DNA of 38,768 bases from Flavobacteriaceae bacterium (GCA_002862805.1 PKEA01000045.1:1-38768), one strand, 5' to 3'; shown: positions 1-8,129, counted from the stretch's first letter. Numbers and translations are program-made. Notes: generated by a model from the letters alone, not told the origin.

Positions 1-233
1 AAATAAGTCTCTCAAAGAAAGAATGTGAATTGTTGGCCATTTTTATTTCAAAACCTAACCAAATTATTAAAAGAGACGAGTTGTCTAAAAAAGTTTGGGA
101 AGATAACGGTGTATTTGTAGGAAGAAGCCTCGATACGTATATTTCAAAACTTAGATTGAAATTAAAATATGATGAATCTGTTAAAATTATAAATATTCAT
201 GGAGTTGGGTATAAATTAGAGATTAGTAATTAA
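1..233 (+). CDS. OmpR-family response regulator, C-terminal DNA-binding domain (5' truncated by window)
   Basis: The reading frame is open from base 3 at the window edge, so the start and the receiver domain lie outside. The visible 76 or so residues are a complete winged-helix output domain of the OmpR/PhoB type. It opens with an LSKKECELL helix, has RDEL before VW, and then RSLDTYISKLRLKL, the recognition helix. It closes with INIHGVGYKLE, the C-terminal hairpin wing. A TTG at base 30 could be read as a start, but the homologous sequence continues upstream of it, so this is a fragment and not a small gene. No sensor kinase follows downstream; if there is a partner it lies upstream. Family assignment is firm; the regulon is unknown. 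Confidence 0.93.
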   Translation, partial: ISLSKKECELLAIFISKPNQIIKRDELSKKVWEDNGVFVGRSLDTYISKLRLKLKYDESVKIINIHGVGYKLEISN

Positions 234-281
234 GTTTTTTTGGTTCAATATTTGATGCATTCTAATTAAATACATGTTTCA

Positions 282-965
282 ATGAAAAAACTAAAAAATA
301 CCTTTAGGATTTTCCTAAAATCAGTTTTAGGAATTATTGCTTTTTTACTGCTTTATGCGTTAGTAATAGTCATAATGTCGGCAATAACAGTAAATGACAA
401 TGTTGTTGAAAACAATAAAAACATTCCAATTTACATACTTTCAAATGGGGTACATACAGACATTGTGGTTCCGTTAAAAAACGAAATAAAAGATTGGTCT
501 CAAGATATTTCATATCTAAACACTAAGGCAAAAGATTCTACACGACAAAATTTAGCCTTTGGATGGGGCGATAGAGGTTTTTATTTAGATACACCCACTT
601 GGGCAGATTTAAAAGTTTCAACAGCATTAAATGCTATTACGGGTTTAAGTTCATCGGCAATGCACATAACATTTTATGATCATTTGAAAGAAGATGAGTT
701 TTGTAAACAAATAATGATTTCCAAAATGCAATATGAAAGCCTAATTGCTTATTTTGAAAGCAGTTTTCAGTTGAATGAATTAGGTAAAATTCAGCAGATT
801 GGTACACATTCTTATGGCAAACACGATATTTTTTATGAAGCTAAAGGAAGTTATAATTTGTTTTATACCTGTAACACTTGGGCAAATCAAGCTTTAAAAT
901 CAGCAAAACAAAAATCAGCACTTTGGACCGTTTTTGATAAAGGAATTTTTTGGCATTATGAATAA
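282..965 (+). CDS. TIGR02117/DUF2459 family membrane-anchored protein
   Basis: A 227-residue protein with one N-terminal membrane segment (about residues 11-35), so the rest is probably periplasmic. Hallmarks of the TIGR02117 (DUF2459, 'urease-associated') family are visible: NGVHTDIVVP (H58), GWGDRGFYLDTPTWADL (about 94-110) and FYTCNTWANQAL with C197. The conserved His and Cys blocks resemble the spacing of papain-like/NlpC-type hydrolases, but I infer that only from pattern and no activity is established that I know of. It starts 48 bp after the response regulator and could share its transcript. No urease gene is visible here, so the family nickname says nothing about its job in this genome. 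Confidence 0.85.
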   Translation: MKKLKNTFRIFLKSVLGIIAFLLLYALVIVIMSAITVNDNVVENNKNIPIYILSNGVHTDIVVPLKNEIKDWSQDISYLNTKAKDSTRQNLAFGWGDRGFYLDTPTWADLKVSTALNAITGLSSSAMHITFYDHLKEDEFCKQIMISKMQYESLIAYFESSFQLNELGKIQQIGTHSYGKHDIFYEAKGSYNLFYTCNTWANQALKSAKQKSALWTVFDKGIFWHYE

Positions 966-981
966 ATAGATAAAATTGCTG

Positions 982-1007
982 AAAACGGTTGTTGTAACAC
1001 GTTTTTT
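982..1007. terminator. Bidirectional hairpin between TIGR02117 gene and TIR gene
   Basis: AAAACGGTT (982-990) pairs with AACaCGTTTT (996-1005) around a GTTGT loop, with one bulged A, and is followed by T residues. It sits between the convergent gene ends at 965 and 1006, overlaps the TIR stop codon, and could work in both directions. Confidence 0.55.
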
Positions 1008-1947
1008 AAAATGGTAAATCATCATAATTTTGTTCTTTAACCTTTTCAAATGATTTTAAACTTAAACCTTCAAGGCCATATGCCCATGCTATTTCATTAA
1101 AGGGATTTATAAATTTTGTTTGTTTAAGGTTTTCGTTTTCAGTTATTTTTTCTTGTAAATATTCAATTTTTTCTTTAGGTAAATCTTTAACTTTCTTAAG
1201 CGCATTTAGTCTTTCAATTCCTTGAATTGCTGTATTTGAAAGTAGTATTAATTCTACTAAAGTATTTAAATATTTTGATTTAGTTTTTTCGTTTCTTGAG
1301 ATAATTTCAAAAATACCTTCAGCTACTTGTCCTATATTTTTTCCAATCGCTTGAAATCCTTGATATTTTCCAATAAAACCATAAGGGTCAATTCCTTTTC
1401 GAACAGGTATAATTAATACATTTCTACCAACAGCAACTCCAACTTCTTGGTCAGTCCAGTTACTTTCTTTAAATCCCTCCATTAATACTGCACAAAATGC
1501 ATCCATTGAAAATAGTCCTTTTTCGATTTCGTCTTGCCATTCTTTTGTTGGTTCAATATCTTCGTGAGCAACGAATGATGAAATTCCATATTTCTCAAGT
1601 TCTGCTTTTAAAATTCCTATAGTTTTTTTAAAACTTGCTAAATGACTAATAAATAGTTTAAAATGTCCAGGCTTCCAAAATGTTGCTTCACTTTCTTTTA
1701 TTACATTAGAATTTAATAGTTCAGAATTATGTTCAATTCCTAATTCGGCTGCAATTTCTAATACAATTTCATCTTGTACTTTTGGTAAAATTTCTTTTAC
1801 ATAAACGTATTTACTATAATAACTTGGTTGGTGGTCAGTTGGTATTCCATAACTTTCAAAATAGCTATCAATTTCATTAAACTTCATTCTTTCTTGAAGT
1901 TTTCTTCCAATTTTATCGATTAATTCTATTTTTTGAAGTTTTTTCAT
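1006..1947 (-). CDS. TIR-domain protein with N-terminal effector-associated-like module (candidate antiphage NADase)
   Basis: A 313-residue soluble protein. Residues about 96-205 form a TIR domain: KLFISHLASF (betaA, 97-106), GISSFVAHEDIEP (betaB and loop, 121-133), a helix WQDEIEKGL, then FCAVLMEGF and NWTDQEVGVAVGR. E129 aligns with the catalytic Glu of NAD-hydrolysing TIRs such as SARM1 E642 (FIDVEKLEAG versus FVAHEDIEPT). Residues 1-75 form a separate helical module (IGRKLQERM, then YYSKYVYVKEIL, then IVLEIAAELGI) of a kind I associate with N-termini of bacterial conflict proteins; I cannot name it with certainty. The C-terminus (215-313) is helical. The gene stands alone between a hairpin terminator and the parE promoter. 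NAD cleavage on phage infection is inference from the family; it could equally be a non-enzymatic signalling TIR. Confidence 0.85.
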   Translation of the reverse strand: MKKLQKIELIDKIGRKLQERMKFNEIDSYFESYGIPTDHQPSYYSKYVYVKEILPKVQDEIVLEIAAELGIEHNSELLNSNVIKESEATFWKPGHFKLFISHLASFKKTIGILKAELEKYGISSFVAHEDIEPTKEWQDEIEKGLFSMDAFCAVLMEGFKESNWTDQEVGVAVGRNVLIIPVRKGIDPYGFIGKYQGFQAIGKNIGQVAEGIFEIISRNEKTKSKYLNTLVELILLSNTAIQGIERLNALKKVKDLPKEKIEYLQEKITENENLKQTKFINPFNEIAWAYGLEGLSLKSFEKVKEQNYDDLPF

Positions 1948-2141
1948 AAAATGTGTTACAGCTATTGAACATAATCATCCAAACAAACGCTTATAATCAT
2001 TTGTAAGTATTTACAACAAATATAACTAAAAAATAAAGAGTCTTTTCTCTTTCTTCTTTTTTCTTTCACCTTAACTTCAAACTCTTAAAAACTTGTCAAT
2101 AACTTCTTTATAACAGGCTTTCATTTTTTATGTAATTCCTT

Positions 2142-2149
2142 TATATTAG
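2142..2149 (+). promoter_or_regulatory. Probable -7 element of the parE promoter
   Basis: TATATTAG matches the Bacteroidota -7 consensus TAnnTTTG at 7 of 8 positions and lies 21 bp before the parE ATG. No clear -33 TTG is seen at the right distance. Apart from this, the 223-bp gap 1948-2170 holds only AT-rich and pyrimidine-rich sequence. Confidence 0.4.
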
Positions 2150-2170
2150 CACAAAATCCGAAAATTACAA

Positions 2171-4027
2171 ATGGCAGACGAAATTAAATACGACGAAGAC
2201 AATATACGCTCGCTCGATTGGAAAGAGCACATCCGTATGCGTCCCGGAATGTACATTGGAAAACTAGGAGATGGTTCCTCACCAGATGATGGAATTTACA
2301 TTCTTCTAAAAGAAGTAATGGACAACTGTATTGATGAATTTGTCATGGGTGCAGGGAAAACAATTGAGGTTACCATAAAAGAAAAAATGGTTACCGTTCG
2401 CGATTATGGTCGTGGAATTCCCTTAGGAAAAGTGGTAGATGTTGTTTCTAAAATGAATACTGGTGGTAAGTACGATTCTAAAGCCTTCAAAAAATCGGTG
2501 GGTTTAAATGGTGTTGGTACTAAAGCCGTAAATGCACTTTCTAATTATTTTCGTGTAGAATCGGTTCGTGATAACCAACAAAAAGCAGCCGAATTTTCAG
2601 CAGGTAATTTAACCTTAGATGAAGAAGTTACAGAAACTACAAAACGTAAAGGAACAAAGGTTTCTTTCATTGCCGATGAATTAATTTTTAAAAATTATAA
2701 GTATCGTAATGAGTACATCATTAAAATGCTTAAAAATTACTGTTACTTAAATCGTGGTTTAACGATTGTTTATAACGGTGAGAAATATGTTTCAGAAAAC
2801 GGATTAAAAGATTTACTAGACGAAAACATTTCGGAAGAAGATATGGTTTACCCAATTATTCATCTTGAAGGGGATGATATTGAAGTAGCCATTACGCATA
2901 GTAAAACGCAATACTCAGAAGAATACCATTCTTTTGTAAACGGACAAAACACTACTCAAGGTGGAACGCATTTAAGTGCTTTTCGTGAAGCAATTGTAAA
3001 AGCAATTAAAGAATTTTACAATAAGAATTTTGAAGCTTCAGATATTCGTAAATCGATAGTTTCTGCCGTTTCGGTTAAGGTTGAAGAACCTGTTTTTGAA
3101 TCGCAAACCAAAACCAAATTAGGTTCTACCGATATTGGTCCAGATGGTCCAACGGTTCGAACTTTCGTAAATGACTTTATCAAAGTAAAACTCGACAATT
3201 TCTTGCATAAAAATCCTGAAGTTGCCGAAGCTTTACAACGTAAAATTTTACAAGCAGAGCGCGAACGTAAAGAATTATCTGGAATTCGTAAGTTGGCTAA
3301 AGATAGAGCGAAGAAAGCTAATTTACATAACAAAAAATTACGCGATTGCCGTGTACATTTAACAGATGCCAAAAATCCAAGAAGTTTAGAAAGCACACTT
3401 TTTATTACCGAGGGAGATTCAGCTTCGGGTTCAATTACTAAAAGTCGTGATGTAAATACACAAGCGGTTTTTAGTTTACGTGGTAAGCCTTTAAATTCGT
3501 ACGGAATGTCTAAAAAAATTGTGTACGAAAACGAAGAATTTAACTTATTGCAAGCGGCGCTTAACATTGAAGAAGACATGGGCGATTTGCGTTACAATAA
3601 TATCGTTATCGCAACCGATGCCGATGTCGATGGAATGCACATTCGTTTGTTATTGATTACGTTTTTCTTGCAATTTTTTCCAGAGTTAATCAAAGACGGA
3701 CATTTGTATATTTTACAAACGCCATTGTTCCGTGTACGAAATAAAAAGGAAACCATTTATTGTTATAGTGATGAAGAGCGAGTAAACGCTATTGAAAAAC
3801 TAAAACCAAAACCAGAAATTACTCGATTTAAAGGACTTGGAGAAATTTCACCCGATGAATTTAAGTTTTTCATTGGCGAAGATATTCGATTAGATCCTGT
3901 AATGTTAGATAAAGGAACAACTATTGAAAAGTTATTGGAATTCTATATGGGTAAAAACACACCCGACAGACAAGAGTTCATCATCAATAATTTGAAAGTG
4001 GAATTAGATGTAATTGATAAAGAGTAG
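2171..4027 (+). CDS. parE: DNA topoisomerase IV subunit B
   Basis: A 618-residue ATPase subunit of topoisomerase IV, which decatenates daughter chromosomes together with ParC. The GHKL ATPase domain shows E48 and N52 ([10 protein letters not shown]), matching E. coli GyrB E42/N46, and DYGRGIP at 78-84. The transducer region follows. The TOPRIM domain carries EGDSASGS from E414 and DADVDGMH from D483, the Mg2+ ligands for cleavage. The length fits ParE rather than the longer GyrB. The next gene is the partner subunit, 72 bp downstream on the same strand, so the two are probably cotranscribed; the spacer holds a heptad-periodic tract. A long antisense frame inside the gene is a codon shadow. 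Distinction from a GyrB paralogue rests on length and on the parC neighbour. Confidence 0.96.
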   Translation: MADEIKYDEDNIRSLDWKEHIRMRPGMYIGKLGDGSSPDDGIYILLKEVMDNCIDEFVMGAGKTIEVTIKEKMVTVRDYGRGIPLGKVVDVVSKMNTGGKYDSKAFKKSVGLNGVGTKAVNALSNYFRVESVRDNQQKAAEFSAGNLTLDEEVTETTKRKGTKVSFIADELIFKNYKYRNEYIIKMLKNYCYLNRGLTIVYNGEKYVSENGLKDLLDENISEEDMVYPIIHLEGDDIEVAITHSKTQYSEEYHSFVNGQNTTQGGTHLSAFREAIVKAIKEFYNKNFEASDIRKSIVSAVSVKVEEPVFESQTKTKLGSTDIGPDGPTVRTFVNDFIKVKLDNFLHKNPEVAEALQRKILQAERERKELSGIRKLAKDRAKKANLHNKKLRDCRVHLTDAKNPRSLESTLFITEGDSASGSITKSRDVNTQAVFSLRGKPLNSYGMSKKIVYENEEFNLLQAALNIEEDMGDLRYNNIVIATDADVDGMHIRLLLITFFLQFFPELIKDGHLYILQTPLFRVRNKKETIYCYSDEERVNAIEKLKPKPEITRFKGLGEISPDEFKFFIGEDIRLDPVMLDKGTTIEKLLEFYMGKNTPDRQEFIINNLKVELDVIDKE

Positions 4028-4036
4028 TTCACAGCT

Positions 4037-4085
4037 TACAGTTTTAAGTGTACAGTTTTCTGTCAATTTGTAACTGTTAACCGTA
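4037..4085 (+). repeat. Degenerate 7-bp-period tract in the parE-parC spacer
   Basis: Read in steps of seven from 4037 the sequence gives TACAGTT, TTAAGTG, TACAGTT, TTCTGTC, AATTTGT, AACTGTT, AACCGTA. TACAGTT recurs exactly 14 bp apart and several other units are variants of it. The tract fills most of the 72-bp spacer and ends 14 bp before the parC ATG. Confidence 0.6.
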
Positions 4086-4099
4086 AACCAAAAAAATAA

Positions 4100-6796
4100 A
4101 TGAACGAAGACGAAGAAAACATAAACCCTGAAGAGCAAGACGATAATTCAATTGAATCAAATTCAAATGAAGGTTTTGATGATATAAAAACATCAGGACA
4201 TCATTTTTACGAGAATAACGAAAACCCAGAAGATACCATTACAAAAGTAACCGGTATGTACAAAGAGTGGTTTTTGGATTATGCTTCTTATGTAATTCTA
4301 GAAAGAGCAGTTCCGGCAATTGAAGATGGTTTTAAACCAGTTCAACGTCGTATTATGCATTCCATGAAAGAGTTAGACGATGGACGTTACAACAAAGTAG
4401 CAAATATCGTAGGTCACACTATGCAGTATCATCCTCATGGTGATGCGAGTATTGGTGATGCAATGGTGCAAATAGGTCAAAAAGACTTATTGATCGATAT
4501 GCAAGGAAACTGGGGAAACATCCTTACGGGAGATTCTGCTGCTGCTTCTCGTTATATTGAAGCACGTATTTCTAAGTTAGGTCACGATATTTTATATTCT
4601 CCTAAAATTACCGAATGGGGAACTTCATACGATGGTCGTCGTGCAGAACCTATTAATTTACCAGTTAAATTTCCATTGCTTTTAGCACAAGGAGCGGAAG
4701 GTATTGCAGTAGGTTTGTCTACCAAAGTATTGCCACACAATTTCAACGAACTTATAGACAGTTCTATAAAAATATTAAAAGGAAAGCCTTTTACTTTATA
4801 TCCTGATTTTCCAACGGCTGGTATTGCAGATGTTTCGAACTATAACGATGGTTTACGAGGCGGACGTGTGCGTGTTCGTGCTAAAATAAGTCAGTTAGAC
4901 AAATCGACTTTAGTCATAACTCAAATTCCGTTTTCTACCAATACATCAACTTTGATTGATAGTATTTTGAAAGCAAATGATAAAGGAAAAATTAAAGTCA
5001 AAAAAATTGAAGACAATACAGCTGCAGAGGTTGAAATTTTAATTCATTTGCCTTCTGGTGTTTCGCCAGATAAAACAATTGATGCATTATATGCTTTTAC
5101 GGCTTGTGAAACTTCGGTTGCGCCTTTAGGTTGTGTGATTGAAAACAACAAACCTTTGTTTATTGGGGTTTCTGATATGTTGAAAATTTCGACCAATAGA
5201 ACGGTTGATTTACTAAAACGCGAATTGGAAATTCAGTTAGACGAATTAGAAAACAAATGGCATTTCTCTACTTTAGAAAAGATTTTCATTAGAGAAGAAA
5301 TGTACATCGACTTCAAATTATATTCCGACAGAGAAAGTCTTTATGAATATTTATATAAGAAATTTGAACCGTTTAGAAAGTCATTAGTTCGTGATATTCA
5401 TGATGATGATTTACAAAAACTGACGCAAATACCAATGATTCGTATTACGCGTTTCGATTCTGATAAAGCAGACGACGCTATTGCGAAGTTGGAAGCTGAA
5501 ATGGAACGAATTAAACACGATTTAGCACATATTATTGATTTCGCTATTGCCTTTTTTACCACTTTAAAAGAAAAGTACGGAAAAGGTAGAGAGCGCCAAA
5601 CCGAATTGAGAAGTTTTGATACGATTGAAGCTACAAAAGTAGCGTTGCGTAATACAAAACTGTATATGAATAGGGAAGAAGGTTTCATAGGTACCGGATT
5701 GAAAAAAGATGAATACGTTGCCGATTGTTCCGATATTGATGACGTAATTGTTTTCCTTCGTGATGGGCGAATGGTTATTACTAAAGTTGACGATAAGAAA
5801 TTCATTGGTAAAGACATTATTCACGTTGCAATTTTCGATAAAAACGATAAACGTACCATTTATAATGTTATTTATCGCGATGGAAAATCGGGTGCTTCGT
5901 TTGTAAAACGTTTCAATGTTTCGAGTATTACGCGTGATAAAGAATATCATTTAACACAAGAGAAACCTGGTTCACAAATTTTATATTTCTCTTCTAATCC
6001 AAATGGAGAAGCTGAGGTAGTTACCATTTTATTACGACAAGTAGGAAGCGTGAAGAAGTTGAAATGGGATATGGATTTTTCTGAAATTTTAATTAAAGGT
6101 AGAAGTTCAAAAGGAAATACAGTTTCTAAATATCCAATTAAGAAAATTGATTTAAAAGAAAAAGGAATTTCAACATTGAGACCACGAAAAATTTGGTTTG
6201 ATGATACCGTTCAACGTTTGAATACTGACGGTAGAGGTGAATTGTTGGGCGAGTTTAAACCAAATGATAGATTGTTGATTATAAATCAATCTGGGAAGTT
6301 GAAAACTATAATTCCTGAGCTTACAACGCATTTCGATGAAGATATGATTGTTTTGGAAAAATGGAAACCTAGTAAGCCAATTTCTGCTATTTATTTTGAC
6401 GGAGAAAAAGAACGTTATTACGTGAAGCGTTTCTTGGTTGAAAATGAAAACAAAGAAGAAATTTTTATATCAGAACATGAAAAATCGCAATTAGAAATTG
6501 TTTCTACAGATTGGTTACCAATGGCTGAGGTTGTTTTTGCTAAAGTAAAAGGAGAGCAAAAAGAAACTATTCAAGTAAATTTGGAAGATTTTATAGCTGT
6601 AAAAGGAATAAAAGCATTGGGTAACCAATTAACTACTGATAAAGTAAAACAAATAAATTTATTAGAGCCTTTACCGTTTGAAGAACCAAAAGAGCCAGAA
6701 CCAGAAAAAATGGAAGTTACGGATGAAGAATCAGTCTCAGATGATATAAAAACGGACTTAGAAGATGATGGTCAAATAGGTTTGAGTTTTGAGTAA
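4100..6796 (+). CDS. parC: DNA topoisomerase IV subunit A
   Basis: An 898-residue DNA-cleaving subunit paired with ParE. After an acidic, Asn/Glu-rich N-terminal extension of about 45 residues comes the winged-helix core with QRRIMHSM (82-89), HPHGDASIGDAM (111-122) and AASRYIEAR, whose Y152 is the expected catalytic tyrosine. The C-terminal third is the beta-pinwheel type DNA-wrapping domain, followed by an acidic Glu/Asp-rich tail. In the quinolone-resistance-determining region the residue equivalent to E. coli GyrA Ser83 is Ala (A116), while the acidic residue equivalent to Asp87 is kept (D120). A strong bidirectional terminator follows directly. Start chosen: ATG at 4100, 14 bp after the heptad tract. 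Confidence 0.95.
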   Translation: MNEDEENINPEEQDDNSIESNSNEGFDDIKTSGHHFYENNENPEDTITKVTGMYKEWFLDYASYVILERAVPAIEDGFKPVQRRIMHSMKELDDGRYNKVANIVGHTMQYHPHGDASIGDAMVQIGQKDLLIDMQGNWGNILTGDSAAASRYIEARISKLGHDILYSPKITEWGTSYDGRRAEPINLPVKFPLLLAQGAEGIAVGLSTKVLPHNFNELIDSSIKILKGKPFTLYPDFPTAGIADVSNYNDGLRGGRVRVRAKISQLDKSTLVITQIPFSTNTSTLIDSILKANDKGKIKVKKIEDNTAAEVEILIHLPSGVSPDKTIDALYAFTACETSVAPLGCVIENNKPLFIGVSDMLKISTNRTVDLLKRELEIQLDELENKWHFSTLEKIFIREEMYIDFKLYSDRESLYEYLYKKFEPFRKSLVRDIHDDDLQKLTQIPMIRITRFDSDKADDAIAKLEAEMERIKHDLAHIIDFAIAFFTTLKEKYGKGRERQTELRSFDTIEATKVALRNTKLYMNREEGFIGTGLKKDEYVADCSDIDDVIVFLRDGRMVITKVDDKKFIGKDIIHVAIFDKNDKRTIYNVIYRDGKSGASFVKRFNVSSITRDKEYHLTQEKPGSQILYFSSNPNGEAEVVTILLRQVGSVKKLKWDMDFSEILIKGRSSKGNTVSKYPIKKIDLKEKGISTLRPRKIWFDDTVQRLNTDGRGELLGEFKPNDRLLIINQSGKLKTIIPELTTHFDEDMIVLEKWKPSKPISAIYFDGEKERYYVKRFLVENENKEEIFISEHEKSQLEIVSTDWLPMAEVVFAKVKGEQKETIQVNLEDFIAVKGIKALGNQLTTDKVKQINLLEPLPFEEPKEPEPEKMEVTDEESVSDDIKTDLEDDGQIGLSFE

Positions 6797-6800
6797 TAAA

Positions 6801-6831
6801 AAATCCCAATCATTAGATTGGGATTTTTTTA
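6801..6831. terminator. Bidirectional terminator between parC and terC
   Basis: AAATCCCAATC (6801-6811) pairs perfectly with GATTGGGATTT (6816-6826) around loop ATTA, with a T run after it and an A run before it. It can end both parC (plus) and terC (minus) transcripts. Confidence 0.9.
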
Positions 6832-6846
6832 TGTATTATATTTTAT

Positions 6847-7620
6847 TTATTTTTTTCTTCTCATTTTCATGTTTAAAAATTCTACAGCAAGTGAAAATGC
6901 AATAGCAAAGTACAAATAGCCTTTTGGAACAGCTCCTACATGTTGCCCGGCAAGTTGAGAATTAGATAAGTGCATACTTTCAGTAATTAACATAAATCCA
7001 ATTAAGATTAAGAAAGCCAATCCTAAAATTTGAATAGAAGGGTTTGCATTTACGAATTTTCCAACTGGAACTGCAAATAACATCATAATTCCTACAGAGA
7101 TTACAACAGCTGTAATCATAATAATTAATGCGCCTTCAATACCATTTGTCATACCAACAGCAGTTAATATACTATCTACAGAAAATATTATGTCAATCAT
7201 TAGTATTTGAAATAATACATTTCCAAAAGAAGCTGAAGTGCTTCTTGTTTCCATTTCTTTTTCTTCCTCATCAGGATGATCTACTTTTTCATGAATTTCT
7301 TTAGTGCTCTTATAAATTAAGAATAATCCACCTACTAAAAGGATTATAGCTTGTCCGGTAAAGTCAGCACTAAAAAATCCCCAATCAACAGAGAAAAAAG
7401 GTTCTTTCATGGCAATTAATAAAGTAACACCAAATAATAATGCAATACGCATAAACATGGCTAAGAATAAACCTATTTGTGTTGCTTTTTTTCTTTTTTC
7501 TTCAGGTAATTTACCCGTTACAATTGAAATAAATATGATATTATCAATACCTAAAACAATTTCTAAAAAAGTTAATGTTAAAAGTGCAATCCAAGCATTT
7601 GGGTCTAAGAAAATTTCCAT
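6847..7620 (-). CDS. TerC-family integral membrane protein (probable metal-ion exporter)
   Basis: A 257-residue protein with about seven membrane helices. The TerC signature acidic residues within helices are present: EIVLGIDNIIF (E20, D26) and DIIFSVDSILTAVG (D143, D149). An acidic/charged cytosolic loop (about 106-130, EKVDHPDEEEKE) separates the two halves. Members of this family such as B. subtilis YkoY/MeeF-type proteins and E. coli Alx export or sense Mn2+, and the name-giving TerC is linked to tellurite resistance; the substrate here is unknown. It is the last gene of the minus-strand run, with a tandem repeat array 40-90 bp upstream of its start and a terminator shared with parC downstream. 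Confidence 0.9.
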   Translation of the reverse strand: MEIFLDPNAWIALLTLTFLEIVLGIDNIIFISIVTGKLPEEKRKKATQIGLFLAMFMRIALLFGVTLLIAMKEPFFSVDWGFFSADFTGQAIILLVGGLFLIYKSTKEIHEKVDHPDEEEKEMETRSTSASFGNVLFQILMIDIIFSVDSILTAVGMTNGIEGALIIMITAVVISVGIMMLFAVPVGKFVNANPSIQILGLAFLILIGFMLITESMHLSNSQLAGQHVGAVPKGYLYFAIAFSLAVEFLNMKMRRKK

Positions 7621-7659
7621 TTTTTAAATTAGGTTATTTGTTTGATTTTTTTATTTTAC

Positions 7660-7710
7660 AATTATCAATTATCAATTATCAATTATCAATTATCAATATA
7701 TCAATATATC
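7660..7710. repeat. Tandem array: five AATTATC units then two AATATATC units
   Basis: Five exact copies of the 7-mer AATTATC occupy 7660-7694 and two exact copies of the 8-mer AATATATC occupy 7695-7710. The array lies upstream of terC (minus strand, start 7620), and its last copy overlaps the TGA stop codon of the next gene upstream (7709-7711). On the minus strand each unit supplies a TTG, the -33 promoter trinucleotide. Confidence 0.95.
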
Positions 7711-8098
7711 AAAGTTTTGTTACAGTTCCTTTTTGTTTATTAGTATCTCCTACATAATTATACTCAAAAACATAAGTGTTTTCTTTTGTTGTTAAGATTT
7801 TCATTGAAACTGCTTTACGTTCGGCCATATTTTTTGGGTTGCTATTTTTCATAACATACTCACAATCATTAATCCATCTAATTTCAAATGTGTCAATTGT
7901 TCCGTCATATGTTTCAATTTGAATAGAATCATTACGCTCAAAAGTAGAAGTATGTTTAACCGCATCAATTGTAATCTCCGATTCAAACTTTCCATTTTTA
8001 AAATCATTGCAATTTCGTTCTTGTTTATAGCAAGAAATCATTAGGAAAAAGACAATAGGTAATAGGTAAAGGGTAAAAGGTTTTTTATTAAATTTCAT
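7709..8098 (-). CDS. Small lipoprotein of unknown function
   Basis: A 129-residue protein with a lipoprotein signal peptide: basic MKFNKK, a hydrophobic stretch, and lipobox MISC with C23 as the lipid-attachment site. The mature part (about 106 residues) is predicted to be mostly beta-strand (alternating ESEITIDAVKH, IQIETYDGTIDTFEIRW, TYVFEYNYVG) and has a second Cys pair (C29, C68). I do not recognise a family. The hydrophobic core of the signal peptide is encoded by four degenerate 7-bp repeats (8053-8080). It follows the DinB-like gene by 31 bp on the same strand and is probably cotranscribed with it; the stop codon lies in the terC-upstream tandem array. Confidence 0.75.
   Translation of the reverse strand: MKFNKKPFTLYLLPIVFFLMISCYKQERNCNDFKNGKFESEITIDAVKHTSTFERNDSIQIETYDGTIDTFEIRWINDCEYVMKNSNPKNMAERKAVSMKILTTKENTYVFEYNYVGDTNKQKGTVTKL
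8053..8080 (-). repeat. Four heptamer units encoding a signal-peptide core
   Basis: On the minus strand, reading from 8080 downward, the units are CCTTTTA, CCCTTTA, CCTATTA and CCTATTG. Together they encode PFTLYLLPI in the lipoprotein signal peptide. Seven is not a multiple of three, so a gain or loss of one unit would shift the reading frame. Confidence 0.75.
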
Positions 8099-8129
8099 TT
8101 TGCATTTTTTTCAATTGAAATTGAGCTTT

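Noticed and set aside
966..1980. Integron attC-like site next to the TIR gene
   Set aside because: The flanks have GTTGT/AAC elements, but no proper pair of attC core boxes and no integrase in view.
3016..3579. Long open frame antisense to parE (187 codons)
   Set aside because: It lies wholly within the confidently assigned parE, shows no domain or signal, and its residues are what the reverse of parE codons gives.
5398..5950. Two overlapping antisense frames within parC
   Set aside because: They overlap each other and the ParC core region, with low-complexity composition; codon shadows.
7660..7710. CRISPR array
   Set aside because: Units are 7-8 bp with no spacers; this is a simple tandem repeat.
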